A stretch of DNA of 64,000 nt from Hormiphora californensis (taxonomy: Eukaryota > Ctenophora > Tentaculata > Cydippida > Pleurobrachiidae). The notes beneath the pieces are model-generated. The model ran no database searches and had not been told where the DNA came from. It saw nothing but the letters and a program-made list of their open reading frames with translations. This document shows positions 39,601 through 58,650 of the stretch, in pieces (position 1 is the first letter of the stretch; every line of letters starts with the position of its first letter). Made by a program: the position numbers and the translations under genes. The stretch spans positions 2,078,729 through 2,142,728 of the forward strand of contig CM035362.1 of the NCBI GenBank assembly GCA_020137815.1, given 5' to 3'.

Positions 39601-41410
39601 AAAATCTATAGGTGGAACTATCGTGGACGGGAAATGGGTGCCAAATCACCCATCAGTTCCTAAGAATATACTGGACAGGAAGATAGGCCCACTCAATCAT
39701 TCGAGATGGCTCACTCTTGCTGCCCGGTTAATTCGCCTCTACATATCCATGGATAAGGATGACCAAGGGTTTGCAGCCGTCAAACGGCTGGCTATGTACT
39801 GCGTGAAGATCTATTTTCCGATCCATATGGAAATGAAGGTAAATTTGACAAGTTCATTTCAATGATAACAGTTTTATAGCTATGCGGATGAATCAAATCA
39901 TTGTTTTAGTTTGGTGTAACCCCTCCACTACCAGCCGCACCAAGCATAGAAAACGAAGCCCGCAAAGCATCACCTATGTTTTAGTTGGTAAAGCAAATTC
40001 ATTTCTTTTCAGGCACAGAGCAACATTAAGTACGGGCCTGAGCACCTGCTCAGAGAAATGACCTTAGTAAAAACGGAGGTGTTCTTGGAGCCGGATGTAC
40101 AAGAAAAGGTTTTAAAGAAGTTAAGGTGGAATTCCTGGTTCGCCCACCCAGACTTCATCATCCCAGCAATGTTAAGTAAGTATGAAGACTTAAGTTAAGG
40201 GTTGTTATGAAAAGTATGAACTAGTAGTAGAAGCTTGTTCATAGTCAAGCATTTCAATTCTTTATATCTTTATAGTTTGCCCAATGAAGATAATTTTTTA
40301 TAAAATATTGATTAAATGCAATGTTATAGCCCTATTATTTCATTTCAGAGTCCCCAAATGACCGAATTAGGAAAAGGGGTGAGAGATTGTTAGACAAAAT
40401 CAAGAACCTTCCCCTCCGACCATCCTTTCATGTCGAGCGACCATGGCTAAACACCGCTGCTCAGTCTGTCGACCAACTTTGCAAGTTCAAAATTCCGGTA
40501 CGTACAATTAAGATGTCTAAAGTGTTAATAACTTTCTCAGTATTTCTTATTCCCGAAATATTAAGCGGCCTAATTTTCAGTACGTTAATTTTTGACCAGT
40601 ATTACTATTTCTAGTATAATATAAGTATAACACAACAACACTTTTTGAAGTTTATTATTTACGCGACATACCTAATACTACATATTTACTATTTACGCGA
40701 CATGCGTAGCTGACTAACTTATTCTTGAAATATTAAGCGCCCTAAAAATAAAATATTAATATTTCAAGAAGTTAGTCTGCTACGCATGTCGCGTAAATAT
40801 TTTTAAGTGGGGCTACAATTGCAGTGACCGATTAAATGAGCCCAAGGTCACGAAATACAATTTCAGAGAAAGGGTCGATATTCGGGACACCTGTGCTTTG
40901 CCGCACAAAAGCAGAATGGTCCAGGCGAACCAGTTACCATGAAGTGGGTTCCGGTACCCCCACCACCTTCCCTTGAATTCGACACCAGTAGACTCCTAAG
41001 CCATACCCAGGAAGTGGAACGACATGTAGCAACAAGTGCTTCCACTGCTAAACAGTATGTATTAATTTGGTGCTAGATATAAAATTATAAATGTGTCAAT
41101 GGTTGGTTATGAGGGCCAGGGATATGATTCAATGGTTGCATTTGTAGTTCAGTAGTGAATGGGACTTAAGAGACGAATCTCCAAATAAAGTTTAGTTTGG
41201 AGCTGTACATGTGATGATTTAGTTGACTTACAGTCGACGGGGCTTTATAATTGACAGGTTAATAACCATTTATCAAGTATTAACATCATGAATACATATA
41301 TTTTCAAATCTCTTCTCAGATTCAAATCTAACAAGCGAAGTCTGCTCTCGGCGCTTGTAAAAGAGCAGGAAAGAAAACGCCGAAGAATGGAAAAGAACAG
41401 TAAATATTGA
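35664..41410 (+). CDS. Spliced transposase-like (RNase H fold) protein, family unrecognised
   Basis: I do not recognise a named gene. Thirteen exons join in frame to 708 residues: 35664-35878, 36050-36167, 36721-36846, 38234-38398, 38518-38776, 38918-39049, 39136-39326, 39422-39524, 39612-39838, 40013-40175, 40349-40497, 40867-41054, 41320-41410. The start of exon 4 is the least certain join. Residues ~1-155 are basic and unfamiliar. From ~210 the order is suggestive of a DDE-type core: AIYFDGKRVW (first Asp), NIQAIGCDGCSPNVGRVGG (second Asp), CGLHRLELGLK (a Cys-His-Glu cluster), then LSTDNKLLYHL and LNHSRWLTLAARLIRLYIS, a tryptophan-arginine motif. This is reminiscent of hAT-like transposases and of unnamed multi-copy proteins in cnidarians and arthropods. 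No terminal inverted repeats flank it, and it has a promoter-like box and an AATAAA, so domestication is plausible. The C-terminus is a basic helix (EQERKRRRMEK). Confidence 0.7.
36409..36666 (+). repeat. (CT)n tracts before exon 3 of the transposase-like gene
   Basis: Two CT runs (36409-36467 and about 36561-36666) are separated by CT-rich sequence. They end 54 bp before the acceptor at 36720. Confidence 0.95.
37223..37406. repeat. 184-bp near-perfect foldback
   Basis: The left arm begins CAGAGTTTTTATTATTCT and the right arm ends with the inverse AATAATAAAAACTCTG. The arms pair over ~88 bp with few mismatches around a short loop near CAGGCTCA (37311). It lies in intron 3 of the transposase-like gene. 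No target duplication was found. Confidence 0.85.
37502..38002. mobile_element. 501-bp MITE with G-run termini, 8-bp target duplication
   Basis: It starts GGGGGGGGTGCAGCCC and ends with the exact inverse. Flanks are a perfect 8-bp direct repeat AATATAAT (37494-37501 and 38003-38010). The inside is almost entirely a low-complexity inverted repeat of TTTTTGATCG-type units against CGATCAAAAA-type units. A CCAGGGTATGGTTGG word appears near both ends in the same orientation. It is in intron 3 of the transposase-like gene. Confidence 0.88.
38060..38203 (+). repeat. Three tandem 48-bp palindromes
   Basis: Units at 38060-38107, 38109-38155 and 38157-38203. Each reads CCAGTT..., GAAACTG, ACAT, CAGTTTC..., AACTGG, so each folds into its own hairpin. 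They end 30 bp before the predicted acceptor of exon 4. The frame runs open through them, so inclusion in the exon cannot be fully excluded. Confidence 0.85.
40691..40798. repeat. Small intronic inverted repeat
   Basis: ATTTACGCGACATGCGTAGC at 40691 is matched by its inverse ending at 40798, and the pairing continues inward through AACTT.TTCTTGAAATATT. It lies in intron 11 of the transposase-like gene. Confidence 0.8.
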
Positions 41411-41490
41411 GTTTGTAAATTTGTAATTTTTGAATACTCTATTTTGTGGACTATGTACTGTACATACGGAACTATTTTTGAAGAAACCAA

Positions 41491-41496
41491 AATAAA
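41491..41496 (+). terminator. Poly(A) signal of the transposase-like gene
   Basis: AATAAA lies 81 bp after the stop codon, a normal distance for a 3' end. Confidence 0.55.
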
Positions 41497-41519
41497 TGTG
41501 TATATTCGAATTAACTAGA

Positions 41520-41520
41520 A

Positions 41521-41590
<70 letters not shown>

Positions 41591-41591
41591 A

Positions 41592-41653
<62 letters not shown>

Positions 41654-41854
41654 TAGAGAGATAGCAGAGCTAGAGAAATAACAGAGCGATAGCAGGGAGA
41701 GATAGCAGGGAGAGAAAGTTAAGCAGAGATAGATACCAGAGAGATGGCAGAGTACGAGATAGCAGAGCTAGAGAGGTAGCATAGAGATTGCAGAGAGAGA
41801 AAGCAGAGACGAGAGATAACAGAGAGAGAGAGAGTTAGCAGAGAGAGAGAGTTA

Positions 41855-41895
<41 letters not shown>

Positions 41896-42148
41896 AGAGA
41901 GAGAAGAGAGATAGTAGAGAGAGAGAGCAGAGAGATGGTAAGAGAGATAGAGCATAGCTAGATAAATAACAGGAGCGTATAGCAGGGAGAGATAGCAGGG
42001 AGAGAAAGTTAAGCAGAGATAGATACCAGAGAGAGATGGCAGAGTACGAGATAGCAGAGCTAGAGAGGTAGCATAGAGATTGCAGAGAGAGAAAGCAGAG
42101 ACGAGAGATAACAGAGAGAGAGAGTTAGCAGAGAGAGAGAGAGTTAGC

Positions 42149-42179
<31 letters not shown>

Positions 42180-42396
42180 TGGCAGAGTACGAGATAGCAG
42201 AGCTAGAGAGGTAGCATAGAGATTGCAGAGAGAGAAAGCAGAGACGAGAGATAACAGAGAGAGAGAGAGAGTTAGCAGAGAGAGAGAGTTAGCAGAGAGA
42301 GACAGAGAGAGAGAGAGATGCAAGTACAGATAGAGACTGGAGGTAGCAGAGATGAGAGAAAAGCAGAGAAGAGATACAGAGAGGAGAGAGTTAGCA

Positions 42397-42429
<33 letters not shown>

Positions 42430-42450
42430 TAGATAAGAAGAGAAATTTAA
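41520..42450 (+). repeat. (GA)n-based complex satellite
   Basis: GA runs alternate with a longer unit containing GGCAGAGTACGAGATAGCAG and AGAGGTAGCATAGAGATTGC, which recurs at about 41745, 42035 and 42180. Higher-order tandem duplication of a GA-rich block is the simplest reading. Confidence 0.9.
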
Positions 42451-44062
42451 CAAGGAGATACCAAAGAGAGATGTCGTCTCCTGTCAAAATCAACTCAGAG
42501 CGAAATTTCAGAGAGATCTACATAGAGCAGGGGAGGATAGCAGGGAGAGAAAGTTAGAAATAAGAGAGATATGTTTTGTAAGGCCAGAGATGGAAAAGAG
42601 TGAGAAGAGATAGAGAAAAAGGGGAAAGAGAAGAGGAAGAGATGAGATAGAGAGCCTCTCCTTTTTTCCCCCCCCTTTTTTCCCCGGTATTTTTCTTTCT
42701 GGAGAAGAAGAGAGGGGGAGATATTCATAACTAATCGGAGTAAGGAGGATGTATGAGATAGCAAGAGAAGAAAGCCGAGAGGCATGAGAGAAGAAAGAGA
42801 GAAGCTCTCCAGAGAGAAGGGGATGCTCTCTCTCTTCCTCGTTCTCCTGCTCTTCTCTCTCTCTCTCTCTCTCTCCTCTTCTCTTCTCCTGTCGAACTCC
42901 TCCTACTCTCTAATCTCTCTTCCCCCAAAATGAACAACCCCGAAAAACCAGAGAGATAGGAGAAAAGAAGAGAGAGAATACAAGGGTATACCAGAGAGAG
43001 AGGTAAAAGAGATACAGAGCTAGAAGAAATAACAGAGCGATAGCAGGAGAGATACAGGAGAGAAAGTAAGCAGAGAAAAGATGCTCTGAAAGGAAATGAG
43101 AGTAAAATGAGAGAGATAGAAATATAGGGGAGAGAAGATCGAGTAGAGTAGAGAGATGGATGAGATTAAAGATAGAGATAGAGAGAATGAAGATATAGAG
43201 AAGAGGAAGAAGAGAGTTTGCATGGGGTGTTTAAAATTTCTTTAAGATAGAGGTGTGGACTAAGAGGAAATTGAGAGATATGAAAAGAACGAGAAATAGG
43301 GATATTTAGTGTACGTTGCTTGAGCAATTGGTCGATTGCTAGCAATCGATCAATTGTAAGCCATCCGCGGGATGGCCTGGGTCCACTTGTGATAGTGAAT
43401 GACCGAGAAAAATTGTTAGTTCCAAAGATTACATACCGCATAAGGTGCACTGATGCATTTGTTATTTAGGTTTACGATTCATCAGGAATTGTTCACTTTT
43501 CTTACTGGCGCTGTCTCGTTCTGGTCCTGGGATAGAAAGGTATGTAATAGATAATTTTTTTGAAACAAATTGTCCGACGGTTCCGGGCGAGTATTGGTTT
43601 CAAAGAAAATCAGGGGGTCTTTACACTGAACGAAACAGATAGAAGGAAAAAAGAGAAAGAGAGAAAGAAGGAAGAGAAGAGGAAAGAGAGTAATACAATT
43701 TCATATCACTACTAAATTTAAAAAAAGAAGAGAGGTGGGGCCTTTTATTATACTTTCTCTTCCTAATACCCTTAAAATCTTCAAACTTAAGATAATCCCT
43801 TCAAATATAAATTGAGTGAAAACGGGCGCTCTAATTCAACGGTCTTTCTAGTTTTATGATACAATGATATCAATATAGCTCACTATGGTAGTGAATGACT
43901 GAGAAAAATGGTTAGTCCCAAACATTACATACCCATAGGGGTGCCTATGCTTTTTATTTAGGTTTACGTTCTCAGGATTGTTCACTTTTTCTTTTCTGCC
44001 TCTTCTGTCTTTTTCTATTGTTCTTTTTTTTTTCTTTCTCCCATTTGCCCCCTTTTGCCACC
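42451..44062. other. GA-rich non-coding DNA with a ~110-bp direct repeat
   Basis: Purine-rich sequence with no gene. About 110 bp (43391-43499, from AGTGAATGACCGAGAAA to AATTGTTCACTTTTC) recurs with ~85% identity at about 43889-43992. The second copy lies just before the assembly gap. Confidence 0.6.
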
Positions 44063-44162
44063 NNNNNNNNNNNNNNNNNNNNNNNNNNNNNNNNNNNNNN
44101 NNNNNNNNNNNNNNNNNNNNNNNNNNNNNNNNNNNNNNNNNNNNNNNNNNNNNNNNNNNNNN
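44063..44162. other. Assembly gap (100 N)
   Basis: Exactly 100 N, the usual placeholder for a gap of unknown size. It is bordered on the right by (CT)n, which likely caused the break. Confidence 0.99.
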
Positions 44163-44258
<96 letters not shown>

Positions 44259-44873
44259 TCTCCATATCCCTCTCTCTCTAACTATATGTACCCAAATTAC
44301 GCCCGAAATTATGCCGCGAAATAAACACGGACACAGCCAGAACAATAATTACACTGTTAATGCGAGAATGTCAAGCCCCTTCGTCATAACCCCAACGTTA
44401 TAATTGCTATTCTATAACAGTGCCAATTGCCAATACCAATATATAAATTATTTAAAGGTAGGGGGTTCAGACTCCAGTCCTAAAAAGTTTCGCCAGCCCC
44501 ATGGTTTTGGAGAATGGACCATTTTTTGAACAAAGCCTCTCCTTGTCGAGTTCATTCCAATGGTCGGCGTTAGTGAGGTCATGGCGTACACTCCTTTGTT
44601 GTTCTGGGTCGGCTGTCAAGTTGATTAATCAAGACGAAAAGTGAAAGAGAGTGAGAGATAGAGAGATAGAGAGAGGGAGAGAAAAGAGAGAGAGGGAGAG
44701 AGAGAGAGAGATAGTGAGAGAGAGAGAGAGGGATAAAACCAGGGGACAGAGCTAGTGAATGGACCGGAAAAGCGCATATATTACAGCACGTCCAATTTCC
44801 AAATGTGTAAACACCGTCCAATGCGATCTAACTCTGAGTACTCAGTCGTTATTTTATTCTCCCCCTCTCTATT

Positions 44874-44907
<34 letters not shown>

Positions 44908-44984
44908 GCTCTCTCGTCTCTCTCCTCTCCTCCCCCTCACTCTCCCATCTCCTCTCTCTCTCTCTTTCTCATCTTTCCTCTCTT

Positions 44985-45016
<32 letters not shown>

Positions 45017-45651
45017 TTTGCTCTCTCTTTCTCCTCTCTCCTCGGGGGGGGGGGGGCTCTCTCCTCGTCTCTCTCTTCCGATCTCTCTCTCACGCTCTCT
45101 CTCGGCTCTCTCTCTCTCTCTCTCTCTCCCCTTGGTCCACTTCTCCCTCGAATGTCCTTCACAGGCTCTGCCCCTCCTCGTCTCGCGCTTCTTCGCCAAT
45201 CTCTCTCAATGAGCTCCTACGTCTCTCCTCCTCTCTGCTCTCTCGCCTCTCCCCGCCTCGTCTCGTCTCTCTCGGTCGGTTCACTCTCTTCCTGTCTCTC
45301 TCTCTCTCTCTTTCCTCTGTCGCCCACTCTTCATACAGTGCCTTATAATCCACGCCCTCTTCTACAGGACATGATCTCACTGCAGTACCATTATAGGTCA
45401 GCCCTTGCCCCCTTACCCCCTCAAATAACAACATGCTGCTTCTCTCTTTAAAAAGTTCTATTTCTAGCACCAATAGTGAAGATTCTCCATCCCAACAGCT
45501 GTCTTTGTATTTCTTCTCTCACAAAACAACTTTCTCAGAGATCGATCTTCCCGCTTTCATTTGAGAGAGGTGTAATAGTGCTGCAAGATACCAATCACTT
45601 TGGGTGATTCATCTCTCTCTCCGGTCTCCCCCCTCTCTCTCTCTCTCTCTT

Positions 45652-45749
<98 letters not shown>

Positions 45750-46040
45750 CCTGTCTCACAAATGATAACTATCCTCTTCGCGATCTTACACCAGACTGTA
45801 CGTCATTCAATAGCGATCTTGCTATTATACCCGGAGGGAAAGAGACGGAGAAATCAAAATAAAGGGAGATTTAATACGAAACTTTTTTGGCACCCTGTAA
45901 CACTTTTCTCTCCCATTTTGATTTTTCTCACCACATACACAGAATGAGCGGCGCTTCTGCTGCAGTGTACACACTGCTAATTAGCTTGGACAATACACGC
46001 AAATATAGTGCCATGGAAGGAAACGGAAAAGTGAGAGAAT

Positions 46041-46103
<63 letters not shown>
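44163..46103. repeat. Cluster of (CT)n/(GA)n microsatellites
   Basis: CT runs at 44163-44275, 44870-45130 (compound) and 45610-45750, and GA runs at 44640-44735 and 46038-46103, are separated by short non-repetitive sequence. No gene was seen. Open frames here encode only Ser-Leu or Arg-Glu repeats. Confidence 0.9.
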
Positions 46104-46115
<12 letters not shown>

Positions 46116-46446
46116 ATGATAGTGATAGAGAGGGGAAGATAGATAGATAGAGAGTGGGAGAGAGGCATGTGGCTGAAAATGCATTTTTTGAAAAATAGAA
46201 AACAGCCCCCGGGCCGGTGGGTCACGGTTTAAAATAGAACATTGCATTACAAGTGGGAATATATTCGGCGATAAAACTGTTTTCCCCCGCCAATATCATA
46301 TGTTTTCTCACCACTTTCTTTTTATCATTGTCATTTCCATACACTCCACTATAACACTACACGCTAAGCTATCCTCACTATCCCACTCTCCCTAACCTCA
46401 CTAGCTATCCTCTCTCATCCTAACCTCAACACCCTCTCCCCAACAG

Positions 46447-53105
<6,659 letters not shown>

Positions 53106-54067
53106 ATCGAACACTATGTTTTAGAGGGTCAGAGTGCAGGGATAATAATAGGAGCATTTTGTTTTGTGTGATCATATTTCTGAGTGAGTGGTATGAGAGA
53201 TATAATCTTGTTTTTCTTGGCGACAACAATTTGTACAGTACAATTACATCTCTGGGGTATAATTCTATGGTGCTATATAAATCTTGGTTTGAGGTAAACA
53301 ATATAATATTTCTTTATATTGGTGCCCTATAAACCCATCCTGAGTTTGTCGGGTACCGGCCCCGATTTCATATAAATTGCTTCTTTATCGGCTTTGGGTG
53401 AAGTTTTCTGGGGCTTGGGACACCCTGTACTGTTATAATAGATCACATGCGGTGAGAAAGAGAAAGCTACTCTAGGATCTAAGATTCGTTTTCAAGATAA
53501 TATCTTTGTAAATATTTTGTGAAGTAAAGAATGGCGCTATTGATATATACAATCAAGATCTCAGGGTGGAAACGTTAGACTTTTCCACGGATCTGGAGAG
53601 AGGGAGAGGGAGTGAGAGAGGGAATGAGAGAGAGAGAGCGAGAAAAGAATGGAGTTAAATTTTTCATACATAGATTGGTCTAGTTCGTTTATATAATCAC
53701 ACTTTCTACAAATCTCTGAAATTTATTCTGTTGTTACATTTTTGGGACATGATGTGTTCAAAAATGTAGACCAATGTTATAATTGCTGTGTGCCATAGAG
53801 AAAGATGTGTCCTCTTTTTTTTCTTGCACGTGCACGATTTAAAGTGGGTACATCGTGCACAATAGAGAGATATGAGGGTCAATTAACTGGTTTATTCGGG
53901 GTGTGTGGTCTCAGTTCTGTATTTGTGTGGATTTTGACGCAATTTGTATACCAAAACATACCCCAACCATTTCCATTTCAAAATTGAAAAGTTTTGTGTT
54001 TTGTCTTGTCAAAAAAGGATGGAAGATTTGCAGCCTGAAAGAAACCCAGCTGCAACACGACCTCGGC
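53106..54067. other. 3' flank of the MAP4K4-type gene
   Basis: No gene and no canonical AATAAA close to the stop were found. One GA-rich patch lies near 53595-53645. Confidence 0.4.
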
Positions 54068-54128
54068 TCTGTCCAGCGTGCGCCAGAACCCGTTTTCAAT
54101 CTGAGATCGGGTGGGCGCTGCCAGACAA
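54068..54128. mobile_element. CTGTCTGGCG micro-MITE, copy f
   Basis: 61 bp, diverged: CTGTCCAGCGTGCGCCAGA at the left and GGGCGCTGCCAGACA at the right. Flanks ACCTCGGC (54060-54067) and ACCTCGAC (54129-54136) match in 7 of 8 bases. Confidence 0.75.
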
Positions 54129-56017
54129 ACCTCGACCGTTTTAATATTTCCCACGTGCATGGTTATATATGCTGATTCAGCTCCGTGGGAAACTAAAACA
54201 TCCAAGCGGGGGTAAAACTTTGTTGTTGCATGGGCTGTTCAATTCTTCCATCCTAAAGGTTCGGAAAATTCTGATCTATCTGAATGGGCTCTCCGGATGA
54301 GTTAGGAAAATAGATTTCTGCTTTCGTACATGGTGAATTGTCCATCTCCATGCGCGAGACCTGACCTATTTTCCTGACCCCTGTTCGGCGAAGCAAGTGC
54401 CGGAACTGGAGAAGCTAAGCTAAGATCTTTTAGTAGAACAGCTACCCCTTCTAAAAGATATTAGCGCACTTTCTAAACGCCAGGCATAGTGGAGCTATCT
54501 CTCACTGAGAGTCTCAGGCATCTGAGCGATGTGACTCACATTGTGAGTGACCAGGCATCCTGTATCGCATCACGCTGACACTGTCACTGTCAGTGCAGTG
54601 TCAGGTCAATGTCACTGTCAGGTGGCTGGTGGAGGTGCAGTTGGTATCGAAGACACCTCACACTCTTCGCGCGCGCTGGCAAGGGGTAACTTCGTAACCA
54701 AGAGGTGCAGGTGAGCCGAGCTAGTAACATCTCCCAATCTGCAACTATATTCACCGGTTGCTGAGGAGTTAGGGACCCCCACTGCACTGAGGCCAAGGGT
54801 CCCTGACCCTGCCTGGCGGCCGGCGGCGCCATACTCCGTTCACACTTCACACTAACCCAGCTTGGCCAAGCTTCCATGCTACTGCTTGGCCCCAGACCTC
54901 TGCAACATGAATAAAATTATGCAGGGCCTGGCCTAGCAAGGCGAATTATATTTATAACATAAATATAAAGTTCACTCAGTCTCAAGTTCAGTGTTCTGTA
55001 CGTGATCTAGAAGTTCTCTAGGTCGGGTGGGGACCTTGTACTTGTAGGAACAGGCGATTCTTCTTGATTTCTTCTCGATCTTTAGTTATTACCTAAAGAT
55101 CGAATCGAGATCGAGAAGAAATCGAGAAGAATTGCCGGTTCCTCGGTCACCACTCTCATCCGCTCAAAGAGATCGAGAACATGGTACAGCGAGATGCAGG
55201 TGTTTGTTGAGTAAGGGGACAATTAAGTGTGAAAGACAAGGTGTGAAAGGGACCTCAAAAAGACAGTATGGAGATCGTTGTTAGTTTTGTTAAGCAGACC
55301 CCTGTTCAGATCAGGGATCATTGCTACAGGATCTCTCACAGAACCTGCAACTATGGCATGGAGGACCCGCAGCTTAGGAGGAGGGGGGCTACATAATTAT
55401 GCGGAATTAAAGTTTAGCACACTCCCGTGGGAGTGATCTTTTCCTGGGGGGGGGGGGGGGGGAGTCCCCCCTCGTACGGGAAAGATCGAGCTCGACCAGT
55501 AGTATTTCAATATCAGTTGAATGCGTGATACGAAAATAGCTAGGGCCGGCCATGGGATAAACGTGATAAAAATATTTTTCCAAAACAAACTGCGGCATGC
55601 AAGGCTAGGCTCACCAACCAACCAACCAACCAAGGCAAGGCTCAGGAAAGTTGCATTTATGTCACAATGCGCGTCACACGTTTCATGAAAATGTGTCATT
55701 GAAGTGGTTTATGAAGGAGCAGTTGCCTAGCAGGTAGCGGTGGACATTTTATTATCCCTCTACCTTCGGCATTGGCCTGGGTAGGGAAAAAATGCATAAT
55801 GCTCTTTTTGTGTTAAGCGATTAGTTAGTGCTACAGAACTTGAAGTTCTAGTAGTAGTAGTAGTAGTAGGTACATATCGACATATTCACATATCGACTTA
55901 TCCAGGAGAGTGGTTAAGAAAATTTAGCTGACAGGTCCTCGGGGGAAGGACGTTTTTGTAGGCTAAATCTAGGTTCCGGTAAACTGAGGGTCTGGTAAAA
56001 GGTTATAGGGGGAAAAA
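54129..56017. other. Non-coding stretch with a hairpin and short simple repeats
   Basis: It contains GTCACTGTCAG repeats (54560-54620) and a hairpin at about 55047-55143 (GATTTCTTCTCGATCTTTAG against its inverse). A run of 17 G lies near 55447, with (CCAA)n near 55610 and (AGT)n near 55845. No gene seen. Confidence 0.5.
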
Positions 56018-56263
56018 AGTCGTACCTGAACCCCAGGTTCAGGCCACGGCTATTTTCCACTGAGACCTGCGATCTCAGGTTTCGGCGAGGGCTAATCCCT
56101 GAGATTTACTGTCTGGCGGCGCCAGACCCCAATTTTATTCTCTCTGACAGTGTGCTCAGATGGGGTCGGTGGCGCCAGACAGGGAATAGCCGTCACTAAA
56201 ACCTGAGATCTCAGGTCTCAGTGGAAAATAGCCGTGGCCTGAACCTGATGTTCAAGCACGACC
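56018..56263. mobile_element. Foldback element hosting a micro-MITE
   Basis: The left arm CAGGTTCAGGCCACGGCTAT to CTCAGGTTT (56018-56082) is inverted at 56198-56263. The centre contains micro-MITE copy g. A lone arm of the same family recurs at 58597-58650, showing that the element is dispersed. Confidence 0.75.
56109..56182. mobile_element. CTGTCTGGCG micro-MITE, copy g
   Basis: 74 bp, starting CTGTCTGGCGGCGCCAGACC and ending GGTGGCGCCAGACAG. It is nested in the foldback element. No clean target duplication is visible, perhaps because the flanks changed later. Confidence 0.8.
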
Positions 56264-56336
56264 GTTTCTGATCCCAGGCTTGGGAACGCAGCCACTTGTT
56301 TTAGTAAAAGTTTTACATCCCTCTATACCATCCCGG

Positions 56337-56390
56337 GGACCTTCTTCTTCTTCCCGTAAGGGGATATCCCTTTACGGGAAGAAGAAGATC
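56337..56390. repeat. Perfect-stem hairpin
   Basis: TTCTTCTTCTTCCCGTAA is followed by a short loop GGGATATCCC and the inverse TTTACGGGAAGAAGAAGA. Confidence 0.85.
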
Positions 56391-57082
56391 AAAAGGTCAT
56401 ATAATGGACAAACAATTCTGTAGAATCTGCTTGATTATTGATCAAGTAGCGCCTCTGCTTCTAACCTCGATTAGATCCGTCGAGGGATGTTTGTTTAATA
56501 CTTGTTCACACGTCTCTTGCTAGATCATTCCATATTTTTTCCACGTTTCCCTCCATCTCTCTAAGTCCCACTGATCCACACCTTGACAAGCTGAATATTT
56601 TATTATTTTATGTGTTAACCCCCATCTCTTCAATTCGTTCCATTCCTGCAGTGTCTTGTTGCAGTTATAGCCCGGCCCTTGCTCAAAAGATGGAACCTGC
56701 ATGCAAATTCCAGAGAGAACCGTTGTGCTGTTTAACCCTCCAACTGTGTGAGGGTCGAGCACTAGACAACTGTTTTCTAAACTTTATCAAACCCAGTGGA
56801 CCGATACACTCCATGCTAGCAAGCGAATATATCCGCTTCATTATACCCTGTTAAAAACATGACGTATAAATAAACGTTAATCCAGCTGTCCCATGGAGGT
56901 GCCAATTGCAGTAACCACACTTAACTTTTGCAGTGTACCACACTTTTGCAGTGTACTTTTTACAGTGTATTCCCTTTTCAAGTTCAAGAACTTTGCCTGC
57001 CTTTTGAGCTTTTGGTGATAGCTTAGTTTGTCTACCACGTAACGTGGCTCTATGTTTTTTTCATTTTTGTAATCGTATAGTT

Positions 57083-57151
57083 CTGTCTGGCGGCGCTGAC
57101 CCGATCTCAACTTTAGTGTGTCCCTTGACAATCAAAACGGGGTCTGGCGGC
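57083..57151. mobile_element. CTGTCTGGCG micro-MITE, copy h
   Basis: 69 bp with a complete left end (CTGTCTGGCGGCGCTGACCC) and a shortened right end (GGGGTCTGGCGGC). Flanks GTATAGTT (57075-57082) and GTATTGTT (57152-57159) match in 7 of 8 bases. Confidence 0.7.
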
Positions 57152-57159
57152 GTATTGTT

Positions 57160-58475
<1,316 letters not shown>

Positions 58476-58596
58476 CCCCCTCTTTCTCTATCGCTTCCAT
58501 CTAACTATCGCATCCCTCTAACTTTCCATCCATCTTCAGTTTCAAGTTCATCTTCTTTCGTTTGTTCGGGTGCACGATATAATGGGGAAAACAGCC

Positions 58597-58650
58597 GCGT
58601 ACCTCAGGTTCAGGCCACGGCTATTTTCCACTGAGACCTGAGATCTCTGA
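58597..58650 (+). mobile_element. Single arm of the 56-kb foldback family
   Basis: CAGGTTCAGGCCACGGCTAT and CACTGAGACCTGAGATCTC match the arm of the element at 56018-56263. Confidence 0.75.

Noticed and set aside
43465-43540. Candidate exon bounded by TTTAG and a GTATGT donor
   Set aside because: Part of the ~110-bp direct repeat also found near 43.9 kb; no frame matches MAP4K4-type proteins.
44755-45451. Long open frames of Ser-Leu or Arg-Glu (also near 15.1, 28.9, 33.4, 36.4 and 58.2 kb)
   Set aside because: They are translations of (CT)n or (GA)n microsatellites, open in several frames on both strands; no protein motif.
55440-55500. Run of 17 G near 55447 as the end of another G-run MITE
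   Set aside because: No matching C-run partner or flanking duplication was found within a few kb.
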